A stretch of 18,775 nucleotides of DNA from JAHJQQ01 sp964458835 (GTDB lineage Bacteria; Pseudomonadota; Gammaproteobacteria; Thiohalobacterales; Thiohalobacteraceae). Positions 13,716 through 18,775 of this stretch are shown one piece after another. The notes below the pieces were generated by a model, which was given only the letters and a program-made list of their open reading frames with translations, did not search any database and was not told the DNA's origin. The DNA lies in contig CAYWKV010000044.1 in assembly GCA_964458835.1 (NCBI GenBank), positions 1-18,775 of the forward strand, written 5' to 3'. Each line of letters opens with the position of its first letter. Positions within the stretch are counted from its first letter, which is position 1. The translations under genes and the position numbers were made by a program.

Positions 13716-16631
13716 ATGCGCGACCCCAAGCCCATCCACGACCCGCTGAACAAGGCCGCGGACGCCCAGAGCCGCATCGAGGTGAAGAACACCACCTGCT
13801 ACATGTGTGCCTGCCGGTGCGGCATCCGCGTCACCCTGCGCGACGGTGAGGTCCGCTACATCCAGGGCAACCCCGACCACCCCCTGAACCAGGGCGTGAT
13901 CTGCGCCAAGGGCGCGTCCGGCATTATGAAGCAGTACTCGCCGGCGCGCCTGACCAAGCCGCTCAAGCGCAAGGCGGGCGCGGACCGCGGCGACAACGAA
14001 TTCGAGGCGATCTCCTGGGACGAGGCCTTCGGGATCATGGAAGAGCGCCTGGCCGGCATCCGCGCCACCGACCCGAAGAAATTCGCGCTGTTCACCGGCC
14101 GCGACCAGATGCAGGCCCTGACCGGCCTGTTCGCCAAGCAGTTCGGCACCCCGAATTACGCCGCGCACGGCGGCCTCTGCTCGGTGAACATGGCCGCCGG
14201 CATGATCTACACCATCGGCGGCTCGTTCTGGGAGTTCGGCGGCCCCGACCTGGACCGCTCCAAGCTGTTCGTGATGATCGGCACCGCCGAGGACCACCAC
14301 TCCAATCCGCTCAAGATCGCGCTGTCCAAGTTCAAGCGCAACGGCGGCAAGTTCATCTCCATCAACCCGGTGCGCACCGGCTATTCGGCCATCGCCGACG
14401 AATGGGTGCCCATCAAGCCCGGCACCGACGGTGCCCTGCTGCTGGCGCTGATCAACGAGATCATCAACCAGGGCCTGTACGACCGCGACTTCCTGGTGCA
14501 GTACACCAACTCCGCGCAGCTGGTGAACATGGACGAGGACAGCACCGAGTACGGCATGTTCGTGCGCTTCGAGGTGCCGCCGGAAGAGGGCTGCTTCGAT
14601 CCGCAGAACAAGCTGTGGTGGGACCGCGAGCTGAACCGGCCGACCTCCACCCACACCGAGGGCGCAGACCCGTTCCTGCTCGGCGAGTTCCGCCTCGACG
14701 ACGGCACGCCGGTGAAGCCTGCCTTCCAGCTGCTGGTCGACCGCGTCAAGGACTACACGCCGGAATGGGCCACCAAGATCACCGGCATCCCGGTCGAGAC
14801 CATCAAGCGCCTGGCGCACGAGATGGGCATCGTCGCGCGCGACGAGAAGATCGAGCTGCCGATCTCCTGGACCGACACCTGGGGCCGGGAGCATGCATCC
14901 GTCATCGGCAATCCGGTATCCTTCCATGCCATGCGCGGCCTGGCGGCGCATTCCAACGGCTTCCAGACCATCCGCGCGCTGTCGATCCTGATGTCCATCC
15001 TCGGCACCATCGACCGGCCCGGCGGTTTCCGCCACAAGGCGCCGTTCCCGCGGCCGATCCCCCCCTGCGCGAAGACGCCGACCGGCCCCGAGGGTGTCAA
15101 GCCGAACACGCCGCTCGCCGGCATGCCGCTGGGCTGGCCGGCCGATCCGGACGATCTGTTCGTGGACGACCAGGGTAACCCGGTGCGCATCGACAAGGCG
15201 TTCTCCTGGGAGTACCCGCTGTCGGTGCACGGCCTGATGCACAACGCCATCACCAACGCCTGGCGCCAGGACCCCTACAAGATCGACACGCTGATGATCT
15301 TCATGGCCAACATGGCCTGGAACTCGTCCATGAACACGGCCGAGGTCCGCAAGATGCTCAACGACAAGGACGAGAACGGCGAGTACAAAATCCCGTTCCT
15401 GATCGTCGCCGACGCCTTCCAGTCGGAAATGGTCGCCTATGCGGATCTGGTGCTGCCGGACACGACCTATCTCGAGCGCCACGACGCCATGTCCATGCTC
15501 GACCGGCCGATCTCCGAGTACGACGGCCCGGTGGATTCCGTGCGCATCCCGGTAGTGCCGCCCAAAGGCGAGTGCAAGCCCTTCCAGGAGGTGCTGATCG
15601 AGCTGGGCTCGCGTCTGAAGCTGCCCGCCTTCGTGCGCGAGGATGGCAGCCGCAAGTTCCGCGACTATCCGGACTTCATCATCAACTACGAGACCGAGCC
15701 GGGCTCCGGCATCGGCTTCCTGGCCGGCTGGCGCGGCAAGGGCGGCGAGAAATTCCTCAAGGGCGAGCCGAACCCGAAGCAATGGGAGATGTACGAGAAG
15801 AACAACTGCATCTTCCAATACCACCTGCCCAAGTCCTACCAGTACATGCGCAACTGGAACCAGGGCTATCTGGAATGGGCGCAGCGTCACCGCATGACGC
15901 GCTATGCGGAGCCGATCCTGGTCCACATCTATTCCGAGGTGCTGCAGAAGTTCCGTCTGGCCGCGCAGGGCAAGAGCATGGGCAAGCAGCCGCCGCAGCA
16001 TCTGCGCAAGCGCGTCGAGACCTACTTCGACCCGCTGCCGTTCTATTTCGAGCCATTGGAGGCGCAGCTGACCGATCTGCACAAGTATCCGCTGAACGCG
16101 ATCACCCAGCGCCCGATGGCGATGTATCACTCATGGGATTCGCAGAACGCCTGGCTGCGCCAGATCCACACCTACAACTACCTGCACGTGAATCCGGTCA
16201 CCGCCCGCAAGCAGGGCATCGAGGACGGCGGCTGGCTGTGGGTGGAATCGCAGTGGGGCAAGGTGCGCTGCATGTGCCGCTATTCCGAGGCCGTGGAGCC
16301 CGGCACGGTATGGACCTGGAACGCCATCGGCAAGGCCTCCGGCGCCTGGGGCCTCGAGGGCAACGCCAACGAGTCCAAGCAGGGCTTCCTGCTCAACCAC
16401 ATCATCAGCGAGGAGCTGCCGCCGAACGACGCGGGCGAGCACGTCTCCAACTCCGACCCGGTGACCGGCCAGGCCGGCTGGTACGACGTGCGCGTGCGCA
16501 TCTACAAGGCCGGTGACGACGAGGAGAAGGTCTCCTTCCCGCAATTCGATCCACTGCCACCGGCGCCCGGACAGACCAAGGAGAAGAAATCCTGGCTGAC
16601 GTATTTCGCGGGCGGCAAGAAGCGCGCTTGA
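13716..16631 (+). CDS. soeA: Sulfite dehydrogenase SoeA, molybdopterin subunit
   Basis: Large 971-aa subunit of the complex iron-sulfur molybdoenzyme family. In Allochromatium SoeABC oxidises sulfite to sulfate in the cytoplasm and feeds electrons to quinone. An N-terminal [4Fe-4S] motif C28-x2-C31-x3-C35-x27-C63 is followed by molybdopterin oxidoreductase blocks (HGGLCSVNMA near 150; MIGTAEDHHSNPLK near 187; a C-terminal dinucleotide-binding domain from about residue 790). There is no twin-arginine signal, which agrees with a cytoplasmic enzyme and argues against periplasmic DMSO, thiosulfate or polysulfide reductases. The ATG at 13716 lacks a strong ribosome site. soeB follows after 198 bp filled by a repeat. 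The substrate is assigned by similarity and sat/apr context. A related reductase cannot be fully excluded. Confidence 0.92.
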   Translation: MRDPKPIHDPLNKAADAQSRIEVKNTTCYMCACRCGIRVTLRDGEVRYIQGNPDHPLNQGVICAKGASGIMKQYSPARLTKPLKRKAGADRGDNEFEAISWDEAFGIMEERLAGIRATDPKKFALFTGRDQMQALTGLFAKQFGTPNYAAHGGLCSVNMAAGMIYTIGGSFWEFGGPDLDRSKLFVMIGTAEDHHSNPLKIALSKFKRNGGKFISINPVRTGYSAIADEWVPIKPGTDGALLLALINEIINQGLYDRDFLVQYTNSAQLVNMDEDSTEYGMFVRFEVPPEEGCFDPQNKLWWDRELNRPTSTHTEGADPFLLGEFRLDDGTPVKPAFQLLVDRVKDYTPEWATKITGIPVETIKRLAHEMGIVARDEKIELPISWTDTWGREHASVIGNPVSFHAMRGLAAHSNGFQTIRALSILMSILGTIDRPGGFRHKAPFPRPIPPCAKTPTGPEGVKPNTPLAGMPLGWPADPDDLFVDDQGNPVRIDKAFSWEYPLSVHGLMHNAITNAWRQDPYKIDTLMIFMANMAWNSSMNTAEVRKMLNDKDENGEYKIPFLIVADAFQSEMVAYADLVLPDTTYLERHDAMSMLDRPISEYDGPVDSVRIPVVPPKGECKPFQEVLIELGSRLKLPAFVREDGSRKFRDYPDFIINYETEPGSGIGFLAGWRGKGGEKFLKGEPNPKQWEMYEKNNCIFQYHLPKSYQYMRNWNQGYLEWAQRHRMTRYAEPILVHIYSEVLQKFRLAAQGKSMGKQPPQHLRKRVETYFDPLPFYFEPLEAQLTDLHKYPLNAITQRPMAMYHSWDSQNAWLRQIHTYNYLHVNPVTARKQGIEDGGWLWVESQWGKVRCMCRYSEAVEPGTVWTWNAIGKASGAWGLEGNANESKQGFLLNHIISEELPPNDAGEHVSNSDPVTGQAGWYDVRVRIYKAGDDEEKVSFPQFDPLPPAPGQTKEKKSWLTYFAGGKKRA

Positions 16632-16643
16632 ACAATTTTTCCG

Positions 16644-16809
16644 AACCGCCAAGACGCGGAGGATGCAAAGAAAAGATTTGTTTAACCGCCAAGGCGCCAA
16701 GACGCCAAGGGGAATAGAAGTAAAGGCAAAAAACTCCGTGCCTTTACATTTGTTTTTCTTGGCGCCTTGGCGCCTTGGCGGTTCGCAACGACTTGGCGTC
16801 TTGGCGGTT
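16644..16809. repeat. Triple-nested palindromic element, family C, between soeA and soeB
   Basis: The outer arms 16644-16657 and 16796-16809 are a perfect 14-bp inverted repeat. The inner arms 16684-16710 and 16758-16783 match over 26 bp with one mismatch and contain CGCCAAG three times at 8-bp spacing. The innermost arms 16720-16728 and 16739-16747 (GTAAAGGCA/TGCCTTTAC) are perfect. The 166-bp total is close to the family B size. It fills the soeA/soeB gap and ends 20 bp before the soeB ATG. One-sided relatives lie at 49-113. Confidence 0.88.
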
Positions 16810-16829
16810 GAATACACAGGATACGCGAC

Positions 16830-17561
16830 ATGACACAACTGGCATTGGTTATCGATCTGAACGTCTGCGTGGGCTGTCATGCCTGCGTGACGTCGTGCAA
16901 GGAATGGAACACGTCGGGCACGGCCGGCTACATGGCGGACTTCAATCCCTACGGCGAGGATCCGACCGGCACCTTCTTCAACCGCGTGCAGACCTTCGAG
17001 GTCGGCACCTTCCCGAACACAGAGACGGTGCACTTCCCGAAGAGCTGCCTGCACTGCGAGGATCCGCCGTGCGTACCGGTGTGCCCGACCGGCGCCAGCT
17101 ACAAGCGTCCGCAGGACGGCATCGTGCTGGTCGACTATGACAAGTGCATCGGCTGCAAGTACTGCTCCTGGGCCTGCCCCTACGGCGCGCGTGAGGTCGA
17201 CGAGCACCTCAAGGTGATGAAGAAGTGCACGCTGTGCGTCGACCGCATCTATGACCAGTCGCTCCCGGAGGCCGAGCGCAAGCCCGCTTGCGTGCTGGCC
17301 TGCCCCACCAACGCGCGCCTGTTCGGCGACGTCCACGACCCGGAATCCCAGGTATCGGTGACGATCCGTGAGAACGGCGGCTACCAGCTCATGCCCGAGT
17401 GGGGCACCAAGCCGGCGAACCATTACCTGCCGCGGCGCAAGACACGCATCAAGATTCACGAGGACGAGTTGGAGCGTGTCGACAACCCGCTCAAGAAGGA
17501 ACGCCAGCAGCCCAAGCCCGGCTTCGACGAGCCGACGCTGGACGATGTGACGAGCTGGTAA
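16830..17561 (+). CDS. soeB: Sulfite dehydrogenase SoeB, four-cluster ferredoxin subunit
   Basis: 243 aa electron-transfer subunit linking SoeA to the membrane anchor. Four [4Fe-4S] motifs are complete: C13/C16/C19/C23, C73/C76/C81/C85, C106/C109/C112/C116 and C133/C136/C154/C158, the DmsB/NrfC arrangement. The tail after about residue 195 is basic then acidic, ending in DDVTSW. There is no signal peptide, so it is cytoplasmic. The ATG at 16830 has only a modest AGGAT upstream. Between soeA and soeC; the gaps on both sides carry palindromic repeats, so the three cistrons are more loosely spaced than is usual for such operons. Confidence 0.94.
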   Translation: MTQLALVIDLNVCVGCHACVTSCKEWNTSGTAGYMADFNPYGEDPTGTFFNRVQTFEVGTFPNTETVHFPKSCLHCEDPPCVPVCPTGASYKRPQDGIVLVDYDKCIGCKYCSWACPYGAREVDEHLKVMKKCTLCVDRIYDQSLPEAERKPACVLACPTNARLFGDVHDPESQVSVTIRENGGYQLMPEWGTKPANHYLPRRKTRIKIHEDELERVDNPLKKERQQPKPGFDEPTLDDVTSW

Positions 17562-17573
17562 ACCCTGTAGAAC

Positions 17574-17657
17574 ATTTCAAGGGGTCAGAGTACTTGAAAA
17601 CTTCTGCGTCCCGGTGAATCGCGCAGGAATGTTTCAAGTACTCTGACCCCTTGAAAT
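17574..17657. repeat. 26-bp perfect inverted repeat of the GGGGTCAGAGTACTT type
   Basis: The arms 17574-17599 and 17632-17657 are perfect complements over 26 bp, around a 32-nt centre that itself can pair CTGCG with CGCAG. The word GGGGTCAGAGTACTT commonly borders REP-associated (RAYT, IS200-like) transposase genes and their non-autonomous remnants (established knowledge). No transposase is present here. It begins 12 bp after the soeB stop. Confidence 0.85.
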
Positions 17658-17658
17658 A

Positions 17659-17731
17659 GCGGGAGCGGGGGTGAACGCGGAGCGAGGAAAAAAACCGGCG
17701 AGGCGGNNNNNNNNNNCACCCCGCTCCTACA
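17659..17731. other. Assembly gap of ten Ns inside a hairpin-prone repeat
   Basis: 17707-17716 are Ns, so the soeB-soeC distance is not known. The sequence to the left holds GGAGCGGGGGTG (about 17662-17673) and the sequence to the right starts CACCCCGCTCC (17717-17727). These are inverted complements apart from one extra G, so the gap appears to fall within a REP-like palindrome. Confidence 0.9.
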
Positions 17732-17763
17732 GGATCAAGACAAACCGATATTCTGGAGCAACC

Positions 17764-18741
17764 ATGCATCCCGCATTTTCCGTCATCTTCCTCACCACGT
17801 TGATCGGCGTCGGGCAGGGCCTGTTCCTGGCGCTGTTCACCGTTCATCTCTATTCGGTGATCAAGGTCGTGCCCATGCAGGCCGACCCGCCGACCTTCTA
17901 CGGACTGGGCAGTCTCGTGGCGCTGCTGTTCCTAGGCCTCGGACTGCTGGCATCGTTCTTCCACCTCGGCCGTCCGGAGCGCGGCTGGCGCGCCATTGCC
18001 CAGTGGCGCACCTCGTGGCTGTCGCGTGAAGTCATCGTGCTTCCGGCATTCATGGGTGCGCTGGCGCTGTATGGACTGGTGCAGTATCTGGGATGGAGCC
18101 CGCATCTGCTCGATCTCGGGCCGATCCGCGTCGACCTGTCGCTGGTGATCGGCGCGCTGACCACAGTGCTCGCTTTCGTATTGTTCGTCTGCACCGGAAT
18201 GATCTACGCCTGCATCAAGTTCCTGCAGGAATGGGCCACGGCGCTGACAGTGGTGAACTACACCCTGCTGGGCTCGGCCAGCGGCTTTACGCTCGCCACC
18301 GCCTTCTCGGCACTGTACGCCCCCGAGCTGGTGACCCTGTACGGGACCTGGGCGATCATCATCACGCTCGCGGCACTCGTGACGAGGCTCGCCTCGCTGA
18401 TCCGCAACGCCCGCATCAGGCACAAATCCACGCTGCAGACGGCCATCGGCGTACGCCACACCCAGGTCGTGCAGAAGGCGCAGGGCGCGATGGGCGGCTC
18501 GTTCAATACCCGGGAATTCTTCCACGGCAAGACCGCCGGCTTCCTGAAGTCGGTCAAATGGATCTTCCTGGTGCTGGTGTTTCCGGTGCCGGTGGCGCTG
18601 CTGGCGGCCGGGCTGTCGGCGGCGGCATTCTCAGTGCTGGCGGCGGCCTTCGTGATCCAGTATCTCGGCCTGATCGCGGAACGCTGGTTCTTCTTCGCCC
18701 AGGCGAACCATCCGCAGAACCTGTACTACCAGACGGTCTGA
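17764..18741 (+). CDS. soeC: Sulfite dehydrogenase SoeC, membrane anchor
   Basis: 325 aa integral membrane protein of the DmsC type, anchoring SoeAB to the inner membrane and passing electrons to quinone. About eight hydrophobic spans are visible (roughly 6-33, 46-66, 88-108, 124-146, 162-186, 194-214, 264-282, 284-304). The family motif FHLGRPERGWRA starts at residue 66 and precedes WRTSWLSREV, both characteristic of DmsC-like subunits. The ATG at 17764 has GGAG 5 nt upstream. A longer reading through the Ns is rejected. It is the third gene of the soe unit but is preceded by about 200 bp of repeats and a sequencing gap. A REP-like sequence starts immediately after its stop. Confidence 0.93.
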   Translation: MHPAFSVIFLTTLIGVGQGLFLALFTVHLYSVIKVVPMQADPPTFYGLGSLVALLFLGLGLLASFFHLGRPERGWRAIAQWRTSWLSREVIVLPAFMGALALYGLVQYLGWSPHLLDLGPIRVDLSLVIGALTTVLAFVLFVCTGMIYACIKFLQEWATALTVVNYTLLGSASGFTLATAFSALYAPELVTLYGTWAIIITLAALVTRLASLIRNARIRHKSTLQTAIGVRHTQVVQKAQGAMGGSFNTREFFHGKTAGFLKSVKWIFLVLVFPVPVALLAAGLSAAAFSVLAAAFVIQYLGLIAERWFFFAQANHPQNLYYQTV

Positions 18742-18775
18742 ATGGGGACAGACCACGGTTTCGCTATGCGAAACC
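18742..18775 (+). repeat. REP-like sequence with hairpin directly after soeC
   Basis: GGGGACAGACCACG followed by GGTTTCGC-TAT-GCGAAACC (18757-18775), an 8-bp perfect stem with a 3-nt loop. GGGGACAGACCACG is a frequent RAYT/REP border in proteobacteria (established knowledge). The window ends within it, so the full element cannot be seen. Confidence 0.65.

Noticed and set aside
13707..16130. Long open frame on the minus strand opposite soeA
   Set aside because: Its translation is His/Val/Arg/Gly-rich low-complexity sequence with no family motif, typical of antisense frames in GC-rich genes; the plus-strand SoeA is clear.
17671..17763. N-terminal extension of SoeC starting at 17671
   Set aside because: It reads through ten Ns and repeat DNA; the ATG at 17764 has a good ribosome site and begins the first membrane span as in the family.
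13716..18741. Periplasmic DMSO, polysulfide or thiosulfate reductase
   Set aside because: SoeA lacks a twin-arginine signal and sits divergent from sat-aprBA; a cytoplasmic sulfite-oxidising complex fits better.

Overview
This window reads as part of the carbon-fixation and sulfur-oxidation gene set of an obligately or facultatively chemolithoautotrophic, GC-rich proteobacterium. The most likely host is a gammaproteobacterial sulfur oxidiser of the Acidiferrobacter/Sulfuricaulis/Chromatiales kind. That placement is inferred from gene content and general sequence style; no marker gene is present. A run of ten Ns at 17707-17716 shows that the sequence is a draft scaffold.

Layout. The left half (1-9.3 kb) carries a form I RuBisCO and its activation machinery on the minus strand: cbbL (1723-3144), cbbS (1276-1635) and a first cbbQ (127-936). 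A second unit holds another cbbQ (6858-7670) and cbbO (4548-6665). Between them, divergent from cbbL, is an orphan secreted PstS-like solute-binding protein (3581-4480, plus strand). A YkgJ-type cysteine-cluster protein (8101-9012, minus) precedes cbbQ-2. The right half holds two routes from sulfite to sulfate, placed back to back. sat-aprB-aprA (13369 down to 9393, minus) is the indirect, AMP/APS-dependent and ATP-yielding route. soeA-soeB-soeC (13716-18741, plus) encodes the direct, cytoplasmic, membrane-anchored molybdoenzyme. They share an AT-rich divergent promoter region at 13370-13715.

How the genes work together. Sulfite made elsewhere from reduced sulfur is oxidised through AprBA plus Sat, giving substrate-level ATP, and/or through SoeABC, giving electrons to quinone. 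That energy supports CO2 fixation by CbbLS, whose inhibited active sites are cleared by CbbQ/CbbO. No carboxysome genes are visible, which fits the non-carboxysomal form I type that travels with cbbQO. No aprM, qmo, dsr, sox or cbbR gene is in the window.

The most unusual feature is not a gene. Most gene junctions in the cluster carry a hairpin or long palindromic element. Several are built from three or more tandem copies of a 7-10 bp word arranged as an inverted repeat, and they are nested inside one another like Russian dolls (955-1205, 6677-6846, 7708-8085, 9074-9247, 16644-16809). Two of them (6677-6846 and 9074-9247) are near-identical copies of one discrete ~170 bp element. Another has a separate ~250 bp MITE-like element inside its loop. 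These elements separate cbbS from cbbQ-1, cbbQ-2 from cbbO, and soeA from soeB, and lie just upstream of start codons, so they are placed to influence operon expression. REP-like hairpins of other families sit at cbbL/cbbS, sat/aprB, soeB/soeC and after soeC.
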